Shown: positions 52,608 to 60,814, numbered from the stretch's first letter. The stretch is DNA of 64,000 nt from Candidatus Butyricimonas faecavium (GCA_944321125.1 CALUKD010000003.1:242738-306737), one strand, 5' to 3'. Program-made: numbers and translations. Notes: generated from the sequence alone by a model not told the origin.

Positions 52608-53543
52608 ATGTATGATACTGTAAATTTTAGATTGCTCCAGAGCGAGGTGGGCGGTGTGGATTTCCTTGCTGAAACGCCTTGTTATCTGGAGAATGTAGGG
52701 GAACACAACTACAACGGTGAGATAGTGATAACGGGAAGCCTCAAAGGACTTAAAATAAGCCTCAACAGATACCTGATAAAAATAAAAGATGGCAGTTTGT
52801 GTAAGTGGCATTTGGGCGATAACTTCCAGACGTTAGGACGGGGCGATACTCAAAGGGCAATAGAAAATCTATCAGATACTTTGCATATACCAATGAGTAA
52901 AGCCACCGTTACCCGTCTGGATGTAGCCCAGAATTTCATTACCCAATACTCGCCAGAAGTGTATTTTAATCATTTGGGGATATTGAAGCACGCAATTCGA
53001 TTACAAGAGCCTCATGGTGTATACTACTGTTTGCAGGGTGGACGGTTGTGCTTTTATGATAAGAACAGAGAGCAAAAAAGTAACAAAAAAACTATACCAG
53101 AACTATACGTGGGTAGAAATGTAATAAGATATGAACAACGGTACACAAACAGAATCGCCTCACGGTTGAAAGTCGATAAGGTCACGGGGGCGATGCTTTA
53201 CGATGAGGCTTTTTATACCATTTTGTTGGATCGATGGGAAGAAACTTACAAGGCAATCCAGAAAATAAATGATATATCACTAAATTTTCAAGTGATGAAA
53301 ACCAAACAGCAACTTTACAAAATGGGAGTGCTTTCATTGATAGAGCAGGTAGGTGGACAACTCCAGATAATAGAGCAAATAAATGAGAAGCAAAAGCAGG
53401 GCGAGTTGTCCAAGAAGCAAGCATTTGACTTAAGACAGGTGATAAATGAAGCTTGTAAGATAAGGGAGGGTTTAATCGTTCCAAACGAGGCGATACTGGA
53501 ACTTGATAAGAAAGTGAGTGAGGCGGTGAGGTTTTACCGGTAA
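52608..53543 (+). CDS. rep: rolling-circle replication initiator (phage gene II/X-like)
   Basis: 311 aa from the ATG at 52608; the frame is open to a TTG at 52578 but that would lie in the repeat. 'MYDTVNFRLLQSEVGG', 'HLGDNFQTLGRGDTQRAIENLSDTLHIPMSKATVTRLDVAQNF' and 'RYEQRYTNRIASRL' are the pattern of the phage/plasmid replication family that includes filamentous-phage gene II protein. The endonuclease nicks one strand at the origin. A C-terminal helical part (about 240-311) is less conserved. Flanked by near-identical direct repeats. It suggests that the excised circle replicates by rolling circle. Confidence 0.8.
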   Translation: MYDTVNFRLLQSEVGGVDFLAETPCYLENVGEHNYNGEIVITGSLKGLKISLNRYLIKIKDGSLCKWHLGDNFQTLGRGDTQRAIENLSDTLHIPMSKATVTRLDVAQNFITQYSPEVYFNHLGILKHAIRLQEPHGVYYCLQGGRLCFYDKNREQKSNKKTIPELYVGRNVIRYEQRYTNRIASRLKVDKVTGAMLYDEAFYTILLDRWEETYKAIQKINDISLNFQVMKTKQQLYKMGVLSLIEQVGGQLQIIEQINEKQKQGELSKKQAFDLRQVINEACKIREGLIVPNEAILELDKKVSEAVRFYR

Positions 53544-53557
53544 TCACAAAATAACTC

Positions 53558-53593
53558 GATATTAAGTTGTATTCTGTTACCAATTTAGTAACC
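53558..53593 (+). repeat. direct repeat downstream of rep
   Basis: Second copy of the repeat at 52569-52604, starting 15 bp after the rep stop, with the same GTTAC palindrome. The distance between copies is about 990 bp. Confidence 0.65.
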
Positions 53594-53625
53594 ACGAATT
53601 GTAAACTAAAATAGTATTTTTTTGT

Positions 53626-53991
53626 ATGGCAAGAGCTAAAAATGACGGGAAAGGGCGATTAGGAGGGAGAGCAAAAGGAACCCCTAATAAAGTAAGCGGA
53701 ACTGTTAAAGAATGGCTGAGTGATTTGCTTGCTAAGAACAGGAAACAAATTGAAAGGGACATAAAAGCTCTTTCCCCTAAAGATCGCCTGTTGATATTCG
53801 AGAAACTCATGCAATATGTTATTCCCAAGCAGAAAACAGAACTTGAAGTAACGGGGATAAAACCTCGGGATGAAATAACTCATGATGATATTGATTTATC
53901 ATGTGTCCCACAAGACTTGTTATTTAAGGTTGCAGATTATATTCAAGAAGCACAATGTCAAAAATTAATGAGAGAGAAAAACAGGTTATAA
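53626..53991 (+). CDS. small basic protein of element 1 (GGRAKGTPNK type)
   Basis: 121 aa. The N-terminus 'GKGRLGGRAKGTPNKVSGTVKEWLSDLLAKNRKQIERDIKAL' is a pattern seen in short, DNA-binding-like proteins on Bacteroidetes phages and integrative elements (DUF5681-like opening). The middle 'SPKDRLLIFEKLMQYVIPKQKTE' is helical. It is basic, cytoplasmic and 32 bp after the downstream repeat. Function unknown; a role in replication or terminase-like packaging cannot be told from this. Confidence 0.7.
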   Translation: MARAKNDGKGRLGGRAKGTPNKVSGTVKEWLSDLLAKNRKQIERDIKALSPKDRLLIFEKLMQYVIPKQKTELEVTGIKPRDEITHDDIDLSCVPQDLLFKVADYIQEAQCQKLMREKNRL

Positions 53992-54153
53992 TTGTTTTTA
54001 TCTAACAAAGGTTTGGATTAATTATGAACAATAATTAAATTAAATGACCATTCAAAGTAGTATAAAAGTGGAGAATTCAATTTGAAAACAAATAAGCTTT
54101 ACATTTCAGACAAAGAAAAATACCACAGAACTATAATGTGTTTAGGTTTTTAC

Positions 54154-54161
54154 TACTTTTG
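54154..54161 (+). promoter_or_regulatory. -7 element ahead of the structured leader
   Basis: TACTTTTG matches TAnnTTTG. Transcription from it would give a leader of about 480 nt before the cargo lipoprotein. Confidence 0.55.
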
Positions 54162-54229
54162 TAACTGGATTGAAGCTATTCACTCCAAGACATATTAGAA
54201 AAAAAAAGAAGCGTTATGCTTATCTTGTA

Positions 54230-54412
54230 ACTTGAAAACGTAGGAAATTTTCAAAAGTATATACGAGGATAGCATAGTGGTTCTCATGCTATAGCGTGGG
54301 CTGCTATTACTACATCTGTATATACGGGTTTCCTACGACCTTCGAGTTTAGACGTGGCATTGCAGTTCCACGCTTCATGGTTTAAAAGGGTGCTTTAAGA
54401 GAACTGAAGCAC
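54230..54412 (+). ncRNA. candidate structured leader RNA of the cargo lipoprotein
   Basis: Four perfect stems lie close together: cgtaggaaa (54239-54247) / tttcctacg (54329-54337) enclosing atagcat (54269-54275) / atgctat (54286-54292); then cgtgg (54353-54357) / ccacg (54368-54372) and gtgctt (54390-54395) / aagcac (54407-54412). Inside the long stem gtatatacg occurs twice (54257, 54318). The GC content is higher than the AT-rich surroundings. The element resembles leaders I vaguely recall before Bacteroidetes lipoprotein or fimbrillin genes, but I cannot name an Rfam family. Confidence 0.5.
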
Positions 54413-54427
54413 ACAATAATAGATTAT

Positions 54428-54505
54428 ATGAAAAAATTATTGATCCTTTCGATTTTGGAGAAAACTATTGGCAAGTATTTTAATCATTTGGCAGTTCTTT
54501 ATTAA
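54428..54505 (+). pseudogene. 25-codon ORF, possible remnant signal peptide
   Basis: Starts MKKLLILSIL directly after the structured leader and stops after 25 codons. It looks like the first part of a lipoprotein or exported gene that has been lost, or a leader peptide. The remainder of the gap to 54648 has only a 7-bp hairpin (atatgct 54584-54590 / agcatat 54605-54611). Confidence 0.3.
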
Positions 54506-54647
54506 AACTGTTTGCATCCTTAATGTTATAAATTCTCATTGTTTGAATTTAGCAATTCTTCGTTTCTTCTTATTTAGTTTAGTATATGCTGAATATTTTG
54601 ATTAAGCATATATATGTAAAGTAAATAATTAACCTAATATTGAATAT

Positions 54648-56879
54648 ATGAATCAAAAATGTTGTTTGAAAGGTTTGCTTGTAATGACTTTAAGTCTTAT
54701 GATCTTTTCCTGTAGCAAAAAAGATGAATTGGAAACATTCCAGCCAGAAACTTATAATGTTAGTGGTAAAGTTGAGAAAGGGCCTTTTGTTAATGGTTCG
54801 ACCATTGTACTACAGCCAATGAATGCAAAAATGCAGATGTTAGGAGATACCTATATTTCTACCATTCAAGACAACATCGGCAATTTTACATTTGGCTCCA
54901 AAGTTTTTGCCACCCCCTTTGCTGAATTGAGTGCAAATGGCTATTTTTTTAATGAAGTTAGTGGAACTCTTTCATTGGGAACATTGAATCTTAAAAGTGT
55001 TGTTGATTTGTCGGATAAGGTAACCGTTAATGTTAATATTCTTACACATTTAAAATACCAAAGAATTATTAATCTTGTGAATCAAGGAAATAGATTCAAA
55101 GAAGCAAACAAACAAGCGCAAGAAGAACTTTTTGCAGCTTTTGGACTTTCTAAATATGCAGAAAAAGACGCTTCTCTTTTTTCTATTGTAGAAGGAAATG
55201 ATGAGGCAGCAGTACTAATAGCTGTTTCTTCTTTATTTTTGGTTAATAGAAGTGAAGCAGAAATTACAGAGTATTTAGCCAAACTTTGCCACGAATTTGG
55301 ACAACATGGTACATTTCTTACTGAAACTAAAAAACAAATAAAAGAAGATCGAGAAGAATTAATAAGTCAATTATCAAATATAAGAAGTAATATTATCAGT
55401 CGATATCAAGATTTAGGCTTATCTATTGAAATCAAACAGTTGGCACGTTTCTTTGATTGGAATGATGATGGTGTGGCTGGAAATGAAATTTTGCAAGATG
55501 GAGAACAAATAGTTATCGAAAAGACTCAAATTGAAATACCCAATGAGGGTGGTTTTTATCAAGTAGAAATCACATCTCCTGTACCTGTATATTTAGAACC
55601 TATCGTACATGAGGACGAGAAACCTAGTATCATTACTCCACTTTCTTTAAAATGGTACAAGAATGCACAAGATCAATATATGTCCGTGAAAAAGCATCTC
55701 AAGGATAACATTTTAACAATAGATATTGCACCATTGAATAGTAGAACGGAAAAGACTACTAATATTCATATCTATGATTGTTTTGGGTGTATTCTTGGAA
55801 CGGTTAATTTAATTCAAATGGGTGATAAAAATACAGCCTTCCCCCTTTTGGGTGAAGATGCAGAAGCATTTGTAGATGACATAGTTGATGCATTTGCAAA
55901 AGGATTATCAGCGTATAGTTTGTTAGAACAATGCTATCATTATAACAAACAAGCTAATTTATTAGAACAATATATATATCCCAGTTCTCAATTAGTGGCA
56001 AATTGTTGGAATTATTTATACAAATTCAATAACTTAAATTTGGCATTTAAAGATGTTGATTCAAAGTTATTAAATGTATACCAAAAAATATTTGACGTGT
56101 TTAATGCTATGCAATATTATTACATGATAGTGGCATGGGGAGATTTGCCCTATATTACTGATTACGATCGGATTCATTGGGATATAGAAAGAACTAGCGC
56201 AACAAATATTTTGAATGAGTTAAAAAGCAGTCTAAAACAAGCTATCGAAATACTTGACAACAAGAAAAATGAACCTCTTAAAGATATTAATGGATTGTTT
56301 TTCATGTCGAAGGATGTGGCAAGGGTTTTATTGGCTAATATCTATATGTATCAAAATGATTATGACAATGCCATGAATTTACTAGACGAAGTTGTAAAGA
56401 ATGGTTTCTACGAGTTAGACGATTCTAATTTCAGTGAAAAAGAAACAATCGAAAATATTCTAAATAAGAAAAGTGGAAAAGAACTTCTTTTTGCTCTTAA
56501 TGGAAATAACCAAGGGATGTACACTCTCAATACCGATATTCAAGTTCCACCTCTTATTACATTGCAAACTTACACGGACGTAATTCTTTCTTATGCAGAA
56601 TGCTTATATAAAAAAGGAAATATATCAGAGGCAAAAAAGCAATTGAATAAAGTAATTGCAGCAAAAAATATAATTATAAGCGATAAAAGCGATGTTTTAA
56701 CTGAAATCACGGAAGTGAGAAAACGATTATTGCTTTATAGCATTAGCAATTTTGCATTTATGAAAAGAAATAGTATGGCTCAAGAAGAATACGGTGTAAA
56801 GGATTTTCGTTTATTGTTGCCCATTCCACAAACGGTAATTACAAATTCTCCAATCATCACGCAAAATCAAGGATATTAA
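54648..56879 (+). CDS. cargo lipoprotein: carboxypeptidase-like + BACON-like + SusD-like
   Basis: 743 aa with lipobox LMIFSC (Cys about 22). Residues about 33-130 are a beta domain ('VSGKVEKGPFVNGSTIVLQPM'), 130-270 a helical part, about 285-395 a BACON-like domain ('IEIPNEGGFYQVEITSPVPVYL' ... 'IHIYDCFGCILGTVNLIQMG'), and about 400-743 SusD-like ('MAQEEYGVKDFRLLLPIPQTVI', helical TPR-type repeats). No SusC is encoded on the element, so it may work with a chromosomal SusC or only bind glycans. Strongly AT-rich codon use. The long leader suggests post-transcriptional control. Confidence 0.75.
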   Translation: MNQKCCLKGLLVMTLSLMIFSCSKKDELETFQPETYNVSGKVEKGPFVNGSTIVLQPMNAKMQMLGDTYISTIQDNIGNFTFGSKVFATPFAELSANGYFFNEVSGTLSLGTLNLKSVVDLSDKVTVNVNILTHLKYQRIINLVNQGNRFKEANKQAQEELFAAFGLSKYAEKDASLFSIVEGNDEAAVLIAVSSLFLVNRSEAEITEYLAKLCHEFGQHGTFLTETKKQIKEDREELISQLSNIRSNIISRYQDLGLSIEIKQLARFFDWNDDGVAGNEILQDGEQIVIEKTQIEIPNEGGFYQVEITSPVPVYLEPIVHEDEKPSIITPLSLKWYKNAQDQYMSVKKHLKDNILTIDIAPLNSRTEKTTNIHIYDCFGCILGTVNLIQMGDKNTAFPLLGEDAEAFVDDIVDAFAKGLSAYSLLEQCYHYNKQANLLEQYIYPSSQLVANCWNYLYKFNNLNLAFKDVDSKLLNVYQKIFDVFNAMQYYYMIVAWGDLPYITDYDRIHWDIERTSATNILNELKSSLKQAIEILDNKKNEPLKDINGLFFMSKDVARVLLANIYMYQNDYDNAMNLLDEVVKNGFYELDDSNFSEKETIENILNKKSGKELLFALNGNNQGMYTLNTDIQVPPLITLQTYTDVILSYAECLYKKGNISEAKKQLNKVIAAKNIIISDKSDVLTEITEVRKRLLLYSISNFAFMKRNSMAQEEYGVKDFRLLLPIPQTVITNSPIITQNQGY

Positions 56880-56896
56880 GTTATTCGTGATTGAAA

Positions 56897-56942
56897 AAGA
56901 AGGACTAAAAGTAGGATTACTTAGTTACATTTAGCCCTTCTT
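56897..56942 (+). terminator. terminator-like hairpin after the cargo lipoprotein
   Basis: aagaaggactaaa (56897-56909) pairs with tttagcccttctt (56930-56942), 13 bp with one G-U. No T-tract follows. Confidence 0.55.
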
Positions 56943-56981
56943 TGGGGATAACAATAGCACTCATTAATTACATTATTTGTT

Positions 56982-57089
56982 ATGGTTGATTTACTGTCTA
57001 TTTGTGATTATATACGTGATATACAATGCCAGAAAATTAACAAGGAAGAGAAGAAGAGAATTGAAAGCTTTAACTTAAAAAGCGGATGA
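56982..57089 (+). CDS. possible 35-aa small protein
   Basis: MVDLLSICDYIRDI... ends in a basic, Lys/Glu-rich helix and stops at 57089. A terminator-like hairpin (cgga / tccg flanked by A and T runs, 57076-57118) overlaps its end. Small helical proteins are common on such elements, but this could be chance. Confidence 0.3.
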   Translation: MVDLLSICDYIRDIQCQKINKEEKKRIESFNLKSG

Positions 57090-57170
57090 TTCTAAACAAT
57101 GGTTTGTCCGTTTTTTTCTTTGTTGGAAACACTATAATAACCTATTTATAGTAGTCCTAAAAGAGGGGGT

Positions 57171-57201
57171 ATTGTCGTTTTTGGCTACTCTTTGGCTACT
57201 C
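57171..57201 (+). repeat. right arm-type repeat of element 1
   Basis: Near-identical to 49486-49516, including two tandem ttggctac. It lies 48 bp inside the right attachment core. Confidence 0.6.
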
Positions 57202-57210
57202 AAAAAAATA

Positions 57211-57245
57211 AAACCCTCACTAAATCAAATGTTTAATAAGGGTTT
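57211..57245 (-). terminator. element-borne terminator for the tRNA
   Basis: aaaccct (57211-57217) pairs with agggttt (57239-57245). On the minus strand it follows the tRNA 3' end and is succeeded by a long T-rich stretch. It replaces the original terminator now left at 49316-49356. Confidence 0.7.
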
Positions 57246-57248
57246 GTC

Positions 57249-57262
57249 GTACTCGAGGCGGG
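57249..57262. other. right attachment core of element 1
   Basis: gtactcgaggcggg, identical to 49357-49370. Here it continues into the tRNA T-arm, so the tRNA 3' end is restored on this side. Confidence 0.75.
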
Positions 57263-57305
57263 ACTTGAACCCGCACAGCCGCAATGGCCACGGGATTTTA
57301 AGTCC
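57250..57305 (-). pseudogene. 3' part of tRNA-Leu(TAA), broken in the anticodon stem
   Basis: Minus strand, read 5' to 3': loop CTTAAAA (anticodon TAA), anticodon 3' stem TCCCG, class II variable arm, T-arm GCGGG-TTCAAGT-CCCGC, acceptor 3' strand CTCGAGT and discriminator A. The 5' side of the anticodon stem should be CGGGA but reads GAGGA, and no D-arm or 5' acceptor strand (ACTCGAG or GCTCGAG) follows to the right. The homology ends at about 57305. Confidence 0.8.
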
Positions 57306-57347
57306 TCTAGTGTGTAGTGTGTAATATTTTGATATACATTAACTTGA

Positions 57348-57659
57348 TTAGTATTTATTAATGCCTTCGACAATATTCCGACATCGTGTACCCGAAAACA
57401 TACTCCCACGACCCGTTAAAATCCACTCTGCAGACACCCCGAACTCGTGTGTGAAGAATGCCAGGTGTTCGATCCTGATGTTGTTTCCCGGCTGTGTTAT
57501 CGAACGATGAAAATTCGTGTACACTATGTCGTATTTCTTGAAAAAACGTTGCTTTTCCCCGTGCTTGGACGTGACTATGTCCCATGCCTCCTTGAAACGT
57601 TTTCTTATCATATCTACTGACATTTCCTGCATGATGTATTGTTTATCATTTGTTATCAT
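57348..57659 (-). CDS. small CI-repressor-like HTH protein
   Basis: 103 aa. '[35 protein letters not shown]' and '[28 protein letters not shown]' (about 18-88) follow the pattern of the N-terminal DNA-binding domain of phage CI-type repressors, where '...WILTGxG' ends the fold. No C-terminal oligomerisation domain. Its start overlaps the end of the ORF6N gene by 14 bp, so they are coupled. An internal ATG at 57632 is possible. It lies 43 bp from the element boundary. Confidence 0.7.
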   Translation of the reverse strand: MITNDKQYIMQEMSVDMIRKRFKEAWDIVTSKHGEKQRFFKKYDIVYTNFHRSITQPGNNIRIEHLAFFTHEFGVSAEWILTGRGSMFSGTRCRNIVEGINKY

Positions 57660-58224
57660 CTCGCCCCGGCAACCTGTACCCTATAGGATTTCTATTTTTA
57701 GAATTTTGATCTTTTGCCTGTAATTCAGCCAAGGTTTGGTTTATCAATTCGAGTTGTATCATCGTGTCCTCGTTGATGTCGTTCTGGTCAACCAAGACTT
57801 CTTCCATGTATTGCTTTAGTTCTCTTACTTGCGTTTCTATTCTATCAACTCGGGTTTCTATTGGATTAGATAGCATTTGCCGAACGGCAACGAACGCACG
57901 CATGATACTAATATTAACTTGTATTGCCGTGGGTGATCGTAGCACGCTACTAAGCATTGCAACGCCCATTTCGGTAAAAACGTATGGCATGTATTTCAAG
58001 TGCTTTCCTTGTTCGGTTTTTAAGATCACAATTTGTGATCTTAAACATTCCTCCTTTGTTAGTTGAAACATGAAATCTTCCGGGAATCGGTCGATGTTAC
58101 GTTTCACCGCTTGGTTCAACGCTCTTGTTTCAACACCATACATTTCTGCCAAATCCCGGTCAAGCATCACCCTTTGCCCCCGGATCTCGTGAATCTTGCT
58201 TTGTATTAGTTGAAGGTTGTCCAT
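57646..58224 (-). CDS. ORF6N domain-containing protein
   Basis: 192 aa. The N-terminal domain '[49 protein letters not shown]' (about 10-60) is the ORF6N DNA-binding domain common in phage antirepressors and mobile elements. The C-terminal third is a coiled coil ('[25 protein letters not shown]'). It may counteract a repressor. It is encoded 9 bp after the lipoprotein gene stop, leftward like the S24 repressor. Confidence 0.92.
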   Translation of the reverse strand: MDNLQLIQSKIHEIRGQRVMLDRDLAEMYGVETRALNQAVKRNIDRFPEDFMFQLTKEECLRSQIVILKTEQGKHLKYMPYVFTEMGVAMLSSVLRSPTAIQVNISIMRAFVAVRQMLSNPIETRVDRIETQVRELKQYMEEVLVDQNDINEDTMIQLELINQTLAELQAKDQNSKNRNPIGYRLPGRDDNK

Positions 58225-58233
58225 TGGTTATAG

Positions 58234-60048
58234 TTAAAGATGAGACGCCCTATCAGCATCAACGTGTTTCTCAAAGTAAAATATTTCTCCGTTAATTCTA
58301 ATTTGGTATCTAACAATTAGATTTGAAACCAGTGTTTTTATTTCATTATATGATAGACCATAAAAAACCAATGGGGTGTAAACTGTTGTTTTTTTCTGGT
58401 TTTTCCCGATTGTACCTATGTTAAAATTCCATTCTTTAACAACTTCGTTTTCAACAAGCGCAACATTTAAAATTTCGGTTTGAGTAAATGTCGGATTGTA
58501 TATACAACTATTTATAGTAATCGAACTATTGTTTGACGATATAGAAGCTTGATATATACAAGCATCGATTGATATAAGTTCTTGCGGTCTTTTTATTTCA
58601 ATATATCCTTCACATTTGGCATTCCCATCCTCTGATTGTGCTGTAACTAACACAGTGCCATTTTCTGCGATGATTTCGATATTCCCATCTTCATCTATAG
58701 AGATTGGATTATTTATTGAAGAACTAATATTAGTATATGACCATCGTATTGTCTTGTCTGTTGCGTTTGCTGGGTTTATTGTAGCGTTGAATTTGCAAGC
58801 ATCACCTTTACTAGCTGTAATGAGGTAATTGTCGAATAATATTTCACTGACTAGTATTTTTTTTACAATGACTTTACAAGTTGCAACTTTGTTACCATCA
58901 GTTGTTGTGGCGGTAATAATTGCCTCCCCGTCCTTATTTCCAGTAATTTCACATTCAAAGGTGTTTTCTTGTATAGAAACGATAAATGGATTTGAGCTAC
59001 TCCATTTTATCTCTTTATTCGTTGCGTTTGTTGGAAGTATTATCGCTGTTAATTTTGATGATTCTCCCACTCCTAATTCAATGTAATCTTGATCTAATGA
59101 TATTTCGATGACGTTATATCCAAGAGTTTCAAATTCTCCTGTAGATGTATTTATTTTAAATTTACGTTTTATTTGGGACCCATCATAATTTAAAATATTC
59201 ATGTTTATAGTCATTTCTTTCTCGACTATTTTTTCAATAGTATATGTTACTTTTGAATTTTTGGAAATTTTGTCGTCAAATATAGGTGCTGTATTCCCAA
59301 ATATATTTTGTTTCCATATAGTAACATTTTCTTTTGCATCAACTCGTGCGATTGTGTATGTGCCGTTGCCGTTAATATTATCTCTAAAGCATATTAGCTC
59401 TTTATTGCTTAAAAAAATATAATCTTTCCAAGAATTAAAAAAGAAGGGAGACAAGTCAGATATTTTGTTGCCATCAGCATCAAAAATTGTATATATTGCT
59501 GGAGAAACATCACCATTTATAGCAAGAAGACATTCCTCGTTCCAAGTCATAGCTTCATAATATTTAGCGTCACGATAAAACGTTTCTTTGCCATTATGGA
59601 CAAATAAAAGATTCCAAATATTTATACCTAATGTTTCATAGCTAAAAAATAATATTTTGAAGTTTTTATTATCTTGGGCATGCATATATGATATATGCAT
59701 ATTTTTTATATCAATCGTTGCTGTTTCTCCGTAACCAATATCCTTGGTTTGTGTTAAATCGTATTCATTGCTACTAGTCCATGTGAATTTTTCGTTTTTA
59801 GAATCCGAATCAAATACCCCAACCCACAATTTCCCGTTTTTTACACCACATATAGATGTACATGTATCATCTAAATATATGCAGGAACCCATTCCTAAAA
59901 ATTGCAAACCGACAGTATCTTGTACATTGAATCCCCAATAATGTTCTTTGTCATCTAGGGGCGGATTATCAATAGGCGTTTCGTTGTCCTCGCTACCTCC
60001 ACAAGAAAAAAGGATTCCAATTAAAAATAAGTACAATAAATTCTTCAT
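58234..60048 (-). CDS. lipoprotein with Big2-type Ig-like domains, probable lysogenic cargo
   Basis: 604 aa from the ATG at 60048. Lipobox GILFSC (Cys about 16). Residues about 25-320 are beta-rich and may be a propeller. Two bacterial Ig-like (Big2) domains follow at about 323-398 ('LDQDYIELGVGESSKLTAII', 'WSSSNPFIVSI') and about 400-485 ('KFNATINPANATDKTIRWSYT'). The last part is a further beta domain. It is encoded in the repressor transcription direction, between repressor and ORF6N, where genes expressed in the lysogen lie. It may alter the host surface. Confidence 0.8.
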   Translation of the reverse strand: MKNLLYLFLIGILFSCGGSEDNETPIDNPPLDDKEHYWGFNVQDTVGLQFLGMGSCIYLDDTCTSICGVKNGKLWVGVFDSDSKNEKFTWTSSNEYDLTQTKDIGYGETATIDIKNMHISYMHAQDNKNFKILFFSYETLGINIWNLLFVHNGKETFYRDAKYYEAMTWNEECLLAINGDVSPAIYTIFDADGNKISDLSPFFFNSWKDYIFLSNKELICFRDNINGNGTYTIARVDAKENVTIWKQNIFGNTAPIFDDKISKNSKVTYTIEKIVEKEMTINMNILNYDGSQIKRKFKINTSTGEFETLGYNVIEISLDQDYIELGVGESSKLTAIILPTNATNKEIKWSSSNPFIVSIQENTFECEITGNKDGEAIITATTTDGNKVATCKVIVKKILVSEILFDNYLITASKGDACKFNATINPANATDKTIRWSYTNISSSINNPISIDEDGNIEIIAENGTVLVTAQSEDGNAKCEGYIEIKRPQELISIDACIYQASISSNNSSITINSCIYNPTFTQTEILNVALVENEVVKEWNFNIGTIGKNQKKTTVYTPLVFYGLSYNEIKTLVSNLIVRYQIRINGEIFYFEKHVDADRASHL

Positions 60049-60072
60049 GATCCCCAAATTTTAAAGTCACAT

Positions 60073-60744
60073 TTAATTTTTTCTTAGATATTCTAAAACA
60101 TGAAATATTTGATACACGTCAACAAGATTAATCAATTCATCATTGATGAAAGGATTGAGAGGATGCGCCACGATCGTGCGATTTTGTATATCGTGGTCTA
60201 TAATCTTTCTCACGATGATACCTTTTTTGTATACGATAACGAAATTCCAATTCATCGTGTGTAATTTTGATGTATCCCACATATGCGATGGGATTTCTTG
60301 GCAAAACAATTTATCTCCTTCAATGTAGCTATCACGAGACCCGTCATCCATGCTGTTGCCTTTCATTTCAAACGCCATATAACGAGAATTTGGGTCATCT
60401 TCAGAATCAAAAGGTATTATTGGCAACTGATCAATATATTCTTGATCTTGATAACCGGCTAAATACCCGGTGTAGGCGTATTGATTGACAAAGGAAACAC
60501 ACTTAGTTATTATTTGGGTGTCTGGTTCGGTTTTGTTACTCTTTATTATTATAACATTATCTGGTTGTTTATATTTTAAAATAATATCACCATAATGTTT
60601 ATATAATAATTTGAATTTCTCTTCGTTGAGAGGTCTTCTTCTACTTTCTATTGCCGATACATACGATTGGGCGATACCTAAAATCTTACATATCTCAGAT
60701 TGTTTAATATTATTTTCCTCTCTAAAACTTTTCAAATCAATCAT
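60073..60744 (-). CDS. phage repressor, XRE HTH plus S24 peptidase-like domain
   Basis: 223 aa. N-terminal helix-turn-helix 'LKSFREENNIKQSEICKILGIAQSYVSAIESRRRPL' (about 3-39). The C-terminal LexA/CI-type domain has the nucleophile Ser in 'MKGNSMDDGS' and the Lys in 'FVIVYKKGIIVRKI', so self-cleavage on DNA damage is expected. It is divergent from the small ORF at 60866; two palindromes in the 121-bp gap are probable operators. The master lysogeny repressor of the element is the best reading. Confidence 0.9.
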   Translation of the reverse strand: MIDLKSFREENNIKQSEICKILGIAQSYVSAIESRRRPLNEEKFKLLYKHYGDIILKYKQPDNVIIIKSNKTEPDTQIITKCVSFVNQYAYTGYLAGYQDQEYIDQLPIIPFDSEDDPNSRYMAFEMKGNSMDDGSRDSYIEGDKLFCQEIPSHMWDTSKLHTMNWNFVIVYKKGIIVRKIIDHDIQNRTIVAHPLNPFINDELINLVDVYQIFHVLEYLRKN

Positions 60745-60760
60745 ATAACATAGTTTAACA

Positions 60761-60814
60761 TATACAATATGTGTATATTATCAAATTATCATTGTTTATA
60801 CATACAAATTGTAT
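60761..60814. promoter_or_regulatory. probable operators of the S24 repressor
   Basis: TATACAATATGTGTATA (60761-60777) and ATACAAATTGTAT (60802-60814) are related palindromes sharing TATACAa/tTGTATA halves. The second overlaps the rightward -7 box, so binding would block rightward transcription. Confidence 0.65.

Larger units (their letters stand above)
49371..57248 (+). mobile_element. 7.9-kb integrative element at tRNA-Leu(TAA)
   Basis: Bounded by the 14-bp direct repeats at 49357 and 57249. It carries a tyrosine integrase next to the left end, an excisionase-like gene, a rolling-circle replication gene, two unknown genes, a small 'GGRAKGTPNK' protein and a large cargo lipoprotein. No relaxase, conjugation or capsid gene is visible, so it is a minimal integrative replicon or a satellite of a phage or conjugative element. 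The right end supplies its own terminator to the tRNA. Confidence 0.75.

Noticed and set aside
49371..57248. complete filamentous phage
   Set aside because: Rep resembles gene II protein, but no Zot-like ATPase or small coat proteins are visible, so only an integrative replicon is called.
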